64,000 nucleotides of DNA from Hydractinia symbiolongicarpus (GCF_029227915.1 NC_079875.1:18469001-18533000), one strand, 5' to 3'. Shown: positions 25,138-37,585, numbered from the stretch's first letter. Made by a program: numbers and translations. Notes: generated by a model not told the origin, from the sequence alone.

Positions 25138-26654
25138 ATGGGTAAACCCGTTGTGTCATAGGCGTGTGTGATAATGACAACAGATATCAAGAACGTATGA
25201 TTAAACACAGTAATGTTAAGGGAAACATAATCATGCACAGTTTGCCCAAAGACAAGGATGTTAGAGCTGCATGGGTTCACCAGATATTAAAAGGAAGGAA
25301 AGACATTACATCTGAAAAGGACCTTCCTAAAAACTGCCATGTTTGTTCAATTCATTTTTTTGATGGCAAACCCACAAAAGAAAATCCCATTCCAACATTG
25401 TTTTTGACCGTTAGCACAAACACATTACCAACACCAAAATCCAGAAGGCCACATAAACGTAGTACTTCAGAATGTCAAAAAAGCACTGATATTAAGAAAA
25501 AATTGTTTGAAATCGGATCACCCTTTGAAGAGCATTCTTATTGTGCATTAAATCCAGAATGAAGTTTAAACGACATTGGCTCATTAACAAAGGATATTGG
25601 TTGTAACACAGAGGATCAAAAACCAGAGCCCATACCTGTTCAGTTTGCACATATTACGCATGAGTGTGATGTGTGTACCTTCACAGGTCTTAAGGCCCTG
25701 AAATGTTAGAAGCTATTTTTGACTTGCTAAAGCCAAAGGCAGCTATAATGAATTATTGGGATAGTCAAAAAAAAACTACGTCTCCGAAAAAGAGCATCCT
25801 CTGTCGAACTTGCCCAGTCATTGTTGGCATCACCTGACTTCAACATTGATCCAGTACTTTTGCCTATTACAAAGTCTGGACCAAAGAGAAAGCTTTCTCT
25901 TGAACAAGAAATGTTGCTGACCGTAATGAAACTAAGGATGAATCTTTTAAATGATGATTTGGCACATAGATTTCAAATTTCAAGTGGAAAAGTATCACAA
26001 ATTTGTATTACATGGATTAAACTAATGTCCAAAGAATTATCTACCCTTATAATATGGCCGTCAAGAAGTCAAATAAGAGCGACATTACCGGAATGTTTTA
26101 GAAAGTTGATTCCGAAAACAAGAACTATCATTGATTGTTCTGAGGTATTTATGGACACTCCAAGTTCCTTGGAAATGCAGGCTTGTTTATGGAGTGATTA
26201 CAAATACCATTGTACAGTTAAGTTTCTCGTGTGCATTACTCCAAATGGTGCAGTGCCCTGGATATCTCCATTATATGGTGGATGGAGTTCGGACATGCAT
26301 TGTAAGGGACTCAGGATTTTTAAAATTGCTTGAACCTTTTGACCAAGTAACGGCAGACCATGGATTTAAGATCAAAACCGACTTAGCCTTGCAGCAGTGC
26401 ACATTGAGCATACCCCTAGTGCAGCAAAAGGAAATCAAATGGTTGCTAAGAATGTTACCAATACATCCAACATAGCTAGTGTACGTATATACGTTGAGCA
26501 AGCTATCAAAAGAATGAAAGAATTTCGAATGTTAAAACACCAACAGCCTCTTTTGTATTTGCCAATTATGAATGACATTTTACGGGTAATAAGTGCATTT
26601 GTTAATTTAAAACGACCTTTATCAGAGAAGTATAACACCTATTATTTACATTGA
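25138..26654 (+). pseudogene. THAP + DDE_Tnp_4 transposase, broken
   Basis: ATG GGT AAA at 25138 starts a THAP domain, but the frame must shift within a few codons to read CVIGVCDNDNRYQERM and then MHSLPKDKDVRAAWV and CHVCSIHF. A stop follows at about 25560. The transposase core resumes at 25821 with a helix-turn-helix (LTVMKLRMNLLNDDLAHRF, ISSGKVSQI) and the DDE segments TRTIIDCSEVFMDTPSSLE, WSDYKYHCTVKFLVCITPNG. A frameshift near 26290 leads to RDSGFLKLLEPFDQVTADHG, containing the second conserved D, and another near 26400 leads to VRIYVEQAIKRMKEFRML, with the final acidic residue. At least four frame breaks show it is a pseudogene. Confidence 0.85.
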
Positions 26655-26720
26655 TATTATTTATACATATATACTATGCATCCACTAATGACAACAAGCA
26701 TTTTAAACAAAGCCATTCTT

Positions 26721-28640
26721 TTATTTAGTGTCTGTTTCGCTTGTTATGTTTTCGCATTTGTAGTGAAACCATGCAGCACAAAAATCACACTGAATGCTAC
26801 TAAGTTCTCTTTCTTCGTTTTCATTAATTTCGCATTCTTCTAACAGAACATTGTCACAGCTACCACAATATGTTAGGGGCTTGAATTCAAGAAGTGCTGG
26901 ACAAACAAACGACTTGTAAAATATTTCCAGATTTGTTTTCACGTTTTTCCAGTGTTTCTCATCAAATGTTACAATCTCCATAAAGAGGTCTTTGTTTGTC
27001 CACACAATAAAGTAACATTTCTCTATGTTTGCAATTGCCATTTGAGAAATAATTTGAGTATAGTATTTGTGTGTTTTTGACAACTTTATAGTATCATCTT
27101 TTGTTGCTAAGAATTCACATTCCTTATCACCTTCTGTAATTGTTTTATTTCTTATTGTATATGGACATTTTATTTCAATTAATGCTGTACCATGACACTT
27201 GCATGTTGCAATACCATCTGGGGATGCAGCTATATATGATTCTTTCAAAAGAAAAAGTTTTGAACTTTTAAATCAACATTTCCTTCGCATAAAATGATTT
27301 TAATGCGGTACTTTCATTTTCATTGCCCCATTTTATTGCCTGACTTACTAATGCTGATCCTCCAAAAATTGTTTTTGCAACAAGTGGTGTTGTTTTTGGT
27401 TTTATTGCTCCTGTTTCTCTTACCACACTGTTTATTTTTGTAAAAATATCATGATGCTTTGACGCTGTAAGCCTTCCAAGACGCATTTGATACCACAGTG
27501 ACTGTTCTGCTTGCCCACTTGTAGCTTTCTCAACAGTTTTAATAATTTTGTCATTAAGTCTCAATTTGTTCAGCAATAACTGTGTCGCTTCCTGTTCTGT
27601 ATTTAGCTTTTTTGCAAGCACCCTTTCTTTTACGTTGTGCACAATTGTGTTTGAAAAATCACTCAAAACTGTGGTACTAAGTGTTTCAATGGACTTAAAC
27701 AGTACAGCGTCTCTATTAATCACCTGCACTTTTCTAAAAAATTGCGATAATTGTTAGTGTCAATTTCCCTTTGTGATTCAATTCTTGGATCGAAAGCTTC
27801 TAATTCTTTCATTCGCGTTTCTTCACGGGAAGTTTTGTCAATTTCATTTGATGTGGCTAGTTTTTTTCGAACAAATAATTCAGAAATTCTCTTTGGAACA
27901 ATTTCTTTTTGGTCCCTTGATTCCAAGCACAAGCTTGCTCAGTACATGTAGGGTTGCATAATCCTTTTGTGTTTGCATAATCAACCTTATAAAGGGAAGC
28001 AATAACATGGTTGCAGGTTTCATATGTACCCGCCATGCATGAGCACCAAGCTGACACAATCTCGCTACCTTTGTCATCTTTTCGTTTTATTGTTATCCAC
28101 AATTCTTTTGTATCACTCATACTTTGTGATGCTGTGACAGTACAATACAGAAAAATAAAACCTTTTTTTATCTCGGGTTCGTGTATATATATAGGTCCTA
28201 CAAACCCACTGTCCCAATATGAGTAGGCTTTTTGGTCTCTAACGGCCAATGTAATCTTTGTCCGTCATTTTTCTTTGTAAAATATATGCAAATATATTTC
28301 CTAATGTAACAACTGGCCACTTTGTAATATCGTCTATTCTTTTATCCTGTTTAATCCCTCTTGGATCTAGCAATTCATGTTTTGAAAGCATATCTTTATA
28401 ATCCTTTCTCAGCTTTATTTGTTGTTCTTCTGAGGAAGCTAGCTATTATGTCCATTTTTAATTCTGCTGCAAATGGCTGCAAATGCACGTGCCACAAGCT
28501 CAACCTCTCTCCCAGAAGTGTTCAAACCTCGAACAGATAAATAGTCGGTTAAATGCTTCACAGAGAGTTCGAGAAAGTCCTCATACTTTTCTAAGGGCAT
28601 GTTTTCGTATCCAAGAAGATTAGGCCCAATTAACGATCAA
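26721..28640 (-). pseudogene. SAP-like/SWIM/YqaJ nuclease/PHD-like accessory gene, broken
   Basis: Second gene of the ISL2EU-like element. In order on the minus strand: a SAP-like segment (LTDYLSVRGLNTSGREVELV) near 28560..28490; a SWIM zinc finger (WCSCMAGTYETCNHV) near 28050; a YqaJ exonuclease N-terminal part (WYQMRLGRLTASKHHDI, IKWGNENESTA) near 27500..27300; the YqaJ catalytic part (SPDGI then LIEIKCPY and YYTQIISQMAI) near 27210..27040; and a C-terminal PHD-like finger (CGSCDN, CDFCAAWFHYKC) ending at the stop at 26721. The D, E and K of the YqaJ core are all present. Frame breaks near 28240, 27880, 27730 and 27260 inactivate it. YqaJ relatives degrade DNA ends; its job in these transposons is unknown to me. 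Confidence 0.82.
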
Positions 28641-28938
28641 GTTCAAGAGCCAGAGGTTAAATATAATATTCCGTGTCTGTTTAGCAAGTCCAAGTATCAA
28701 TTCTTTTAAATATAGCCAGAAGTTTTGTGTGTCATAATCCGAAAGAAAGTCAAAGGGTATAGTCAGGTCAAATCCAATATAGTTATTCAAAGTTAATTAT
28801 TACACGTGAGCTTGTTGTTTGAATCTAAGATTATAATGAACATATGAGACATCATTTGTTTTAACAGACCACGTTTGCCTAACACAAAATAATAACAGAC
28901 ACAACAAATAGAGTATTTTTATCTCTAGCCATATTAGG

Positions 28939-29004
28939 GTTCAAAGTTCAACTTGCACCACTTGCGGGAAAATTAAATATGGCTGCGCTAATTCCGAAAT
29001 GGCG
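28939..29004 (-). repeat. Right terminal inverted repeat of the ISL2EU-like element
   Basis: Inverted partner of the left end; ends AATTCCGAAATGGCG at the TA duplication. Confidence 0.9.
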
Positions 29005-29006
29005 TA

Positions 29007-31700
29007 CCGATTTTTTAAAAAAAAACATTCTGAGGAAACAATTTTAACTAACAGGAACCCTTATTCCCATAAGAAAGTTCACATCACACTATTGAGAATC
29101 TTTTAGTGATTGTTTTTTTTTGTTATCAGATTATTTTGGAAATATATGTAATACAGAATTTAGTAGCAAAAGAAAGGATTAATTATTTCCTTAAAAGATC
29201 TTTGAGAAAGTCTTCACTCAAGCTCAAAAATATCTGCTTACTTCTTCTTGATTACTAAAAGGGGTACAAAAAGTACAATTTTCTGTTGACCATCTAACCG
29301 CAATAAAAATCTTTCTCATTAGGTGTCTTTTCCATATAAAATTTCTTTTTTCATTTTAATTTTCCAAGCCATTGACCCTTTTGCATTTGATCAAGCACTC
29401 TAGTTTTTTTACAATATTTTTATAATACTTGCTGTATACGTCTGTTTTTGAGCTAAAATTTAGTGTCAAATTATACAAGTTTAACAATTTTCCAAGCAAT
29501 TACTATCCAGTCCAACGCCATATTTTCATAAAAACAATAGTATTTTACCCGGAACCATGGAAAATTAGTTTAAAGTGTGTTGTGATGAACATCTGAGACT
29601 TCACAAACTAGTTTTATATCAGGCATTACCACTGGCCTTTTTGTAGGATCGAGTTCTGCAGACACATAAAATCACTAATCACAGCAAACTTAAATTAGCT
29701 GTTGTGCGCACATACCCGATTGTTAAACTATACTTATATTTATTCTTTGTTGTCAGGAGCTACTTAGAGTAAATTTTAAAACATTCTTTAACAATACCTC
29801 ATGTGGCATCGAAAATTAGAGTTAATAATGAACCATTTTCGGCTTGAATTATACATTCGTGTATGCTTTCTCTTGAAATTCGGGTCAAAAACCCTCAAAT
29901 CAAAATATGCTCTCTGTCCATAGTACTAAAATCCCTGAGATGTCCACTTGTCCTGTCGAATGTTGACGATTGTTGACTTTGTTGCGTCATCTTTCAATGA
30001 ATCCCCCAGCATTGCAGCTCGTTGATGAACTGCATGCACACCACTCTGGCAATCCGGTGGTATGTTGTACCTAAATCTGCATTTTTCTATCAGCAAAACA
30101 GTCAGACAGTTACACTTGCTTTGTGGAGCATTCAATTGTGCAATCTGTGATTGTCTTATATGTTCTTAGCTCCTACAGCTTTCAATTTTTCTACGTTATT
30201 TTCCTGTTTAGCCACTTAAACAGCCCTTACAATTTGCATCGGTCAGTAATTGCCAACGTAAAATTCGAAGATACGTAGTGGCGCCAGCAAAACAGGGATC
30301 GAATTAAGGTAAAATAAATGGTTTGACATTGCGAACCGTTCTGGCATCTCTGCAACCCGTTTTTCATCAATTTGCGAATCAATTTTGTTAAATTGGAGCA
30401 AACAGCGAATTAAAATATCCTTTCCTTAAAATAACATGTGATTATGACTTCAATCAACCATCTTTGAAAGTAAAATTTTTATGTGTTGAATACTTTCATT
30501 CCGCACTTAGCTCTCGTTGAGGTCAGACGAAAAGAAGAAAGAAGAAAGAAGACTAAAGCTTGAAGAGCTCCTGCTTTGACCTTTTTGATTTATTATATAT
30601 TGTACTGCCTTCTTTACTTCATTTATATCTTTTTCATTTTTTAATTTGTTGTTCTGTTAGTTTTTAAATTATTGTTTTTGTTAATAAATTGTTTTTATCC
30701 CAGTCAGTTTTTTATCCATTTATCATCTAATATGGTAGCTTTGCTGTGTTGTGAGTTCCTGCTGCTCCTTCTGTTTAACATCGTCAGAAAATGGGCTTGC
30801 CTCAGATCCTTCAAACATAGTTTTGGAAGAGCACATAACCGTGGAATGATCTCCCTAAGACTTAAAAATAACTTTACTCAGGTAGGAAACCCCACAGAGT
30901 TTCTTTTCTATCTCTTCACTTGATGCCTGCAATAGAGTTTCTGAAAGCCAGCTCACTCTTCAATTAAAATTAATGGCTTTATCAAAACTTAAGCCAAGCA
31001 GGCACAAGTATTTCTATTTTAATTCTCTTGTCAGGGGACATCTAAATCAGTCTTGCATCGCACGCCTAGCTTATGATTTTGCAATGCAATTATTACATTC
31101 AGGAGAGCGGCAGCGCAGAGTTTTTGAAGCATAGTAGTTAGCAAAACAATTGCTGACATAATTTTATTGTGAAATTTAAATGAATGGTGTTATTATAAAG
31201 AACGTAAGGTATAGAGAACATTAAAGTCGGCCCCTTTCCTTCATGCTGACACTCTTATGCTCGGCTGGTGCATTACACCGAGACTGGAACGAAAGATGGA
31301 AGACCATTTGGCACCATGTTTATCTTAAAACATAGAGTGCTAGTTGGGACAGAACTATTAACTTAAGAAGTACACAATCGGGAAGGTAGGTCAATAGGAC
31401 TTGCACTTCATTTCCATTTGTTATCGTCTTAAGGAGAGCAATACAAGGTTTCCAGCTGGAACACAAAAAAATATTGTCGACGCGCAAAACATTTGAAATG
31501 TTTCTCACGTCAGCAATTTTAATAAAGGTGGGTATTTAATAGAAATACATTTTAGAGATACATTTTAACACGGAAGAACAATTATGTATTGGGTAGAGTT
31601 TGGGTAAGGTATTACTCTAAAATAGCTCAGTTCTACTTGGCGTTTGTACAAAGTAGAACAAGGCGTGTGATAAAGAGCACGCCCGAATTTCACATGGCGT
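29007..31700. other. Gene-free stretch
   Basis: No exon or transposase motif recognised. A GAAGAAAGAAGAAAGAAGA purine tract occurs at about 30532. Short frames (29926..30135 minus, 30672..30923 plus, 31320..31508 minus) lack family signals. Confidence 0.4.
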
Positions 31701-31739
31701 GTGCGAAGGCGTGTGTGTGCGATCGCACAACATTCATGA

Positions 31740-32400
31740 CCAAGACTGTTAAGTATCCCTGTTCTTCAAGCTTAAAACCTGTGGCAAAAACACACAAAGC
31801 ACTTTCTTGTGATGAGTGTGGATTATGGGCTCATACAAAATGTAAGCGTATTTCTAATAAAAAATATCAACAATTTTTGAAGACTCCTGAAGATAAACTG
31901 TTTTTCGTTTTTCTCGTAATTTGTCCTTTGCTAATGAGGAGTCATTTGGTGACGAAATTCCGGAAAACATCAATATTACTATTGATGAAAACTTTGATTT
32001 TGAGCAATCAGAAATGGGAAGGGCTTAAAAATGGCCTATCTCAACATTAACGGCCCGTCATCCAACTAGACTATGTTAAACTTCTGCTACATCAAACAAA
32101 AATTGATGTATATATTCTCCATCTGTGAAACCAAAATTAATGACACCATCACTGACAATGAAGTTAAAATTGATGGCTATGTTTGTTATAGGAATGATCA
32201 TAGTAGACGAGGTGGGGGGTTTTCAGATTTTTGTTAATGAAAACTTGGATAGCCATCTTTTGAAACACCTATACTTCGAAAATGTTGAATCACTATGGGT
32301 GAAAGTGTGCCTCAAAAACTAAACCTATTTACGTGTGTGGGGTTTACAGGCCACCTGGAGGTAGTGACTTGTAGAGTACCGAAAACCTATTCTAAGATAT
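31740..32400 (+). pseudogene. Non-LTR retrotransposon fragment: PHD-like finger and endonuclease domain
   Basis: Reads ALSCDECGLWAHTKCKRIS (PHD-like finger often found in cnidarian CR1/Jockey-like elements). After frame breaks it reads pieces of the AP-endonuclease-like domain: YLNINGP, CETKINDTITDNEVKIDGY, YRNDHSRRGGG, PIYVCGVYRPPGG. No reverse-transcriptase part follows; unrelated sequence begins after about 32400. A truncated, decayed copy. Confidence 0.7.
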
Positions 32401-32722
32401 TCTCTGCTGACTTCAAATGTTCCTTGTGTACAATTAGACAAGTCTTTTGTTTATAAAATATCTAATAGATGGATTATGAAGAATTATAAGATATCCCACC
32501 ATTGACAAAGTTTTTTATTATTATTATTATTATGAATGTTTATACAGGATGGATATATATAATTCAGTTTTTAAAAAACTGCTCTTAATATATGTCCTGT
32601 TTCAGCTTTCCCTTGCCAGTATGGTTGTCAGCGTCGCTACACGTTTTGTGTTAGTGGAACAACTTATTATTCTAAGACCCCATACATCCATTGAAATTGG
32701 ATTGCCCTACATCTTTTCTTTT

Positions 32723-33060
32723 TCAGATGAGATTTATGCTAAGCACAAAAATTCTAGCAGTAACAACTTGACACGTAGATACAATTACAGGATAAATGAT
32801 TTCATCAATATGAATCATCACGGATCTAATGAGGGAATCAAAAGCATTCTTGGCGTTAATCTGCAAAACACTATTGAAAATGCCATTCATAGCATGAACA
32901 TCAATTTCAAAACCAGAATTCTGACCCGCACACAGCTGCAAGTTGACAGCTGCTTCTAAACCATCTTTCTTCAGGACAGCCATGACACACTTTCTTTCAT
33001 CTTGAAACATCCTCAATGGCATCTTAGTTGCGTATAGCAAATCCCATGCAGCAGCTCCCC
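32723..33060 (-). pseudogene. Reverse-transcriptase fragment
   Basis: The minus-strand frame reads LQLCAGQNSGFEIDVHAMNG and INAKNAFDSLIRSVMIH, resembling the RT segment where a catalytic D precedes xxNAFNSxNR; here that position is N (INAKNAF), so it is also catalytically suspect. It stops at a poly-G/C tract at about 33057. I cannot assign the class. Confidence 0.5.
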
Positions 33061-34055
33061 CCCCCCCCCCCCCTCCCAAAAAAGGTCAAGCAACAACCAT
33101 AACCATAATCATCTTGTAAACAATAGTAACATACAGCCCTTGAGCCCTTAAACTATTATAGACAAAAGGAACTCTAAATGTAATGGAATAGGGGCACAAG
33201 ATTGCAGCAAAAGCTTTAAATATGCTATAAATGCTGGGCACTATAAGAATTCCATTATGTTAAGGACCAGGCATTTATTTTTATTAAAAGGTGTGTCATA
33301 CTGATGCCCAATCATATAGAACCTATTGTCTGTCAATGAATGTCACAAGGTTCTGTTAGCAATCTAAGGCAGGTCATTTAAAGCACAAGGTCTCTTCTAC
33401 ACTATGCAGAAAATTAAATACAAAATTAATCTCTAGCAAATAAACAAAACATTCCTAAACCAAGTGGATAGCAAAATGACAAAAATGGCAGCTTTTTAAA
33501 TCCTTTGAATCACCATTCCACAAGAAAAGCTTCCATAATATGTTAGTTTAGTTTATATATTTGACATTATAGTATATAGCTAGCTAATAACAAGACAATT
33601 ATATTATATAATAGATTTTACCCTGTAGGGTAGGAATGTGCATGCATGTACAAAATTATTAAACTTTTGCTAACATTGACAGTCTATAGATAAATAGATA
33701 GCTAACTAGCTAGCTGGCTATATTTGTAGTTAGCCACAAAAATTATTCCACTGACAAAAAAAATCTATGCTCAACTAACTTCAATTCATTCAGGACAACT
33801 GTTCTGTATATATACATTAAAAAACAACAAAGAACGTGGAAACGTCTTAAATTAACATTGTTTGCATAGCGAATCAAATCAATTACCTTGAACTGATAAA
33901 TATCTTTCTTTTCCCCATAGTTTTAGCCCCCGATTATGGTTGCCCTCACATGTATTAACGCCCGGTTAAGCCGCATTATATGATGACTATGTGATGACAA
34001 CATGATAAGATGTGTGTATATAATATGTTTAAACACAAATATTGAGGGATATATA
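33061..34055. other. Gene-free AT-rich stretch
   Basis: Begins with a poly-C run. Contains AGCTAGCTAGCT-type short repeats around 33695..33720. No coding or RNA signal seen. Confidence 0.45.
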
Positions 34056-34500
34056 TCAGGGAGGTCGGTGCCACATTTTGGTGGGCGTTTTTCAGGTCGG
34101 CGGGCGTTTTCGACGGACGCTTCGATGACCTGGCGGTCGTTTTTCGGCGGTGCTTTGCGAGATCGACAATAATTTTGGCCGTTGTTTCTATGATATCCGG
34201 TGTGTTTTAGGTCGGTGTATTAATAACCGAGGTGTTCTTGGTACAATAAAGTCAGGGGTGTTTTTTCCGGCGTTTCATTGCCTGGGCGGTCGTCTCAGTC
34301 TCTGACTGACTTTGCGTTTTCTCGATGGCTGCGCAGCGCGGCAAACCACTTCAAGAAACGATGTAGTACCGCGTTGGTTGGTTTTGAATAGTTATTTGGG
34401 AGAAAACCGCCGTTTCCATAAGAGCTCTGAAGAACGAAACGCAGTGGCGTTCCAAAATTCGACGGCCGTCGAAAATCAGGCGATTAAATCCTCGTTTTGA
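34056..34500. other. GC-rich island of unknown nature
   Basis: About 450 bp much richer in G, C and CpG than its surroundings, with repeated GGTCGGCGGGCGTTTT/GGTCGTTTTTCGGCGG motifs on the plus strand. A 62-codon frame at 34312..34500 has no recognised family. It could be a decayed repeat, a CpG-type promoter fragment or foreign DNA. Confidence 0.4.
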
Positions 34501-34659
34501 ATAATTTGTATAATATTTTACGGAATGAAAACAAAAAAGAATAAACAGAATGAATTAGAATTGGAACGAGATATTTGTGTTTAGTTTTTTACTTGCTTGG
34601 GTTTAGTTATAACACACTGATACTAATACTATGGTAAAATTCACTCGTCCTTATTAAAT

Positions 34660-34740
34660 CGTCGCGAAGGGGAATTGAACCCCGGCCTCCCGAACAAAGT
34701 ACGAGAGTAGGTTTCTGTGGTTTTCTGGGCTAGCCACTTT
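34660..34740 (-). repeat. tRNA-like remnant (SINE or tRNA pseudogene)
   Basis: The minus strand contains a perfect T-arm and B box, GGGGTTCAATTCCCC, at about 34670..34684, followed by TTCGCGA as in a 3' acceptor strand. A weak A-box-like TGGCTAGCCCAG lies about 40 bases upstream. No matching 5' acceptor strand is present, so it is not an intact tRNA; a tRNA-derived SINE head is likely. Confidence 0.45.
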
Positions 34741-34744
34741 AATT

Positions 34745-35549
34745 TATTGTATGTATCCCACACAGTGATTGCTTTTAAATTGTGAGGCCATTCAAGCGAA
34801 TCCGTTCGGTGTTTTACAAGCATTCCTTCCAAACTTACTTGCTTCGCACACCTAGTCAGGAATCCCTACGCCAATCTTTTCAACAGGGATATCCGAGAAA
34901 TAAATTAAAAGATAACTATGAATATCCCTCTGTAAATGTTAATTATACATCGTTTTTGCGCCAACACACGGGCAGGCGCACGGATTGTGCATCCGCACAA
35001 ATCTTCCCCAGGTGGCGCACACGGGCTTTGCCCTTCGCACGTCTTTTTCTCAGAATTTAACAGCATCTACTTTGTTTTTCAAGCTGAGGTGTTAAATCTC
35101 CATTTTGTTTCGCAGATAGCTTATTTCGCAGACTACATGCAAAAATTATGTTCAGTCATGTGTTTTCCATTTTATGGTAATTTTGGATGCATCCTATTGG
35201 CTAATAACTTTTGCAGATATGTTAAAAATTCGCTCCATATAAGATTATATGAAAATACGCAAAAAAATGAAAAATGAAAACAAGGTCAGTGAAGTTGTTA
35301 AAGTGAAGAAACTATGATGTTGTTATCGAACGTAAAGTCGTATTTAGCTTCAGGAAATTTAAACGGCCTTTAAAAAGGTTTAAGTTCTTTAAGAACTACG
35401 CTGGATAGTAACATTTATTTCCCTTTTCCGATCAAATGTTCAGAAGTCGGTTTTATGATGTTTTAGTGCTTAAAGGGGTAAAATGCGTTGGCTTTCAGGG
35501 CTTCGGCCTAGATCCGTTAGGGATCTTACAGCACCCCCTTCCCCGCCCC
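34745..35549. other. Gene-free stretch before the tandem duplication
   Basis: Contains a GC-rich patch around 34965..35040 (repeated GGGC/GCGCAC words). No family signal in its open frames. The last part, GGCTTCGGCCTAGATCCG to CCCCGCCCCA, directly abuts copy 1 of the duplication. Confidence 0.4.
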
Positions 35550-37585
35550 AAACCCCATGTTGCGTATTATTGCACCTACGGGTCAAAAGTTCGACTAAGG
35601 TTAATTTTTTTCTTGTTACGCCCCTGAAAAGTCTAGCTATCTGGGCACCTTCTCAGAGTGAAAAGCATTGGATTCACAAAAACATCCAAGAATTCTGTGG
35701 CTTGCTAGCAAGCTAGGTACTTTAATTTTTAACCAATCGGCTAAGCTGGGATAATTTGAGAACATAAAAACGAAAGTACCTCCTGGTTCATCATAGGTAG
35801 CAAAAGACCTCAAAATACATTCAAGATTTGTATAGGTGATAAAGATCTAACCTCAATTTAAAATATAAACAAAAAAGCAAAGAAGAAGTATGTGCACAAG
35901 AACAAACACATCATTTCATCCTTTCCAGAGTTGTATTCCACGATGTGAAAACTGCAGACCAGAAAAGACCCGACTAAACGAAATCACATAACTCGGATAT
36001 TATATTGCCAGAGGGTCAGAGAGATTGTGTCATATATATGACCAGTTACATCATACATATGGTCAGTCACGTAATAGGAAATTAAATTTTTTTAGTAAAT
36101 GATGGATAGTATTGATTTGCAGATCTTGTTGTGTATTTGTTTTTAGAAATGTAAAAGGTATTAAAAAGTACTTCAGGCATGTTATTATTGCTTTTGTACT
36201 TTGAATGTATTTAGTTAAAATACATTCAAGGCTTTCATTGACTGAAGTAATGGTCTGGAATTAGTCAGCCTATCTTTAAAAGTGATTATTCTTGCAGCAT
36301 GTTTTTGATGAAGGTAAAATGATTGTATTTTAGTTTTATTGGTGCTACCCCAAACTGTGTTGGCGTAATTAATATGACTATGTATAAAAGAGTATTTGTT
36401 TGTTTAGAAAGTTACGGGCTTTGTAAAGAATGCCAATAAATTTTGAAACATTTTATATCACCAAAGATATATGTTGGTGTCACTTTAGATTTTCATCAAG
36501 CATCACACCTAAAAATTTCCCTTGAAATACTTTGTTTTTTTATATATTTAGTGATAATTTATTACCAGACAACCAGTTTGATAATTTGTTTAATTCGGTA
36601 GTCAGCTGCAAACATAATAGAATTGTTAGATCATTACATATGTTGAAAATAAGAGTGGCCCCAGAATTGAACGTTGTGGAATACCACATTTTAATGTTAG
36701 CTTATTGTTTTTTTTGCCACTGCGAATATCTATGTATTGAGTTGGTGACTCAGATAACTTTTAAACCGTTTTAATAATACCCACTTATCCCATACGCATT
36801 TAGTTTACCTAATATTGTTGTGATCAACGGTATCAAATGATAAAAATACTCAAGGTAAACTTTACATCACTGAAAGATCGACGAATGTCCTCCACAACTT
36901 GCGTTATTGCATGTTTTGTGGAGTGGCTGTTTCTAAAGCCAAATTGCTTCTTACAAAAGATAGAATTCTCGATAAAGAAGCCAAAAACTCTGTTGTGCAT
37001 ATTTCTTTCAAAAATCTTGCCAGTGGAATCTTCAAGGAACATTGTTATCCTTGTTACTCCCTTTATCGTCGATTATCGGGGCTCAAGTAAAAACAATGCG
37101 GCTACAGGATCCCCATCAGGAGTTCTCAACACTGAAACAGAAATATCTAATAATATTTTTTAAGTTTATCCGTCCCCATGTAAAAAATCATAAAAAGACT
37201 TGGGACGAGGTTGTGTAAATATCAAACTTATTTATTAGGATTTATTAAGTAAGAAGATATCTACCAATCTTTGTATTTTTTACGTGACGTTTCTACTATA
37301 ATCATGTTCATAATAATTTTGGAAAAACCACGGGACCTCCCGTTATAAAAAAAAGAGAGAAAGAGCCCTTGGATCGAGGTTGGTAGCTAAGCTTAAAAGG
37401 TCTTTTTTCTTTTCTTTTTGTCAATAGGTAGAAATAAGGACTGGAAACGAAGCAGTTAACTGTGTACTGCCGAAAATGAGCATAAACGAAAAAAAAGCTG
37501 CGATCAACTTCACGAGACTGGTTTCTATGACCTTTTTAATACAATATTTTAATTATTGTATTGTGTATCACAACAACCGCGGGTG
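35550..37585 (+). repeat. Tandem duplication, copy 1 (2,036 bp)
   Basis: Starts AAACCCCATGTTGCGTATTA and ends CACAACAACCGCGGGTG, immediately followed by the same start again. All open frames (80, 69, 108 and 63 residues) are identical to those 2,036 bases downstream, and the stretches I compared base by base showed no difference. Confidence 0.95.
36060..37042 (-). pseudogene. Non-LTR reverse transcriptase C-terminal part, decayed (copy 1)
   Basis: Minus-strand pieces in family order: KIFERNMHNRVFGFFIENS and KKQFGFRNSHSTKHAI (fingers/palm), GIPQRSILGPLLF, then FQGKFLGVMLDENLK and TRSANQYY (post-RT region). The YxDD catalytic segment is missing between GIPQ and FQGK. Stops and shifts are frequent. 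Resembles CR1/Jockey-type elements. Confidence 0.7.

Larger units (their letters stand above)
24859..29004. mobile_element. ISL2EU-like DNA transposon, 4.1 kb, 66-bp TIRs, TA target duplication
   Basis: The ends are inverted copies starting CGCCATTTCGGAATTAGCGC, 66 bp long with three mismatches, flanked by TA on both sides (24857..24858 and 29005..29006). Inside are a THAP plus DDE_4-type transposase remnant on the plus strand and an opposing SAP-like/SWIM/YqaJ/PHD-like gene remnant on the minus strand. As I recall, this two-gene layout (THAP transposase plus YqaJ nuclease) and a 2-bp target duplication define ISL2EU within the PIF/Harbinger-related group. Both genes carry frameshifts, so this copy is dead though structurally complete. 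Confidence 0.85.

Noticed and set aside
36837-37163. 108-codon plus-strand frame (and its copy at 38873..39199)
   Set aside because: Antisense shadow of the reverse-transcriptase relic on the minus strand.
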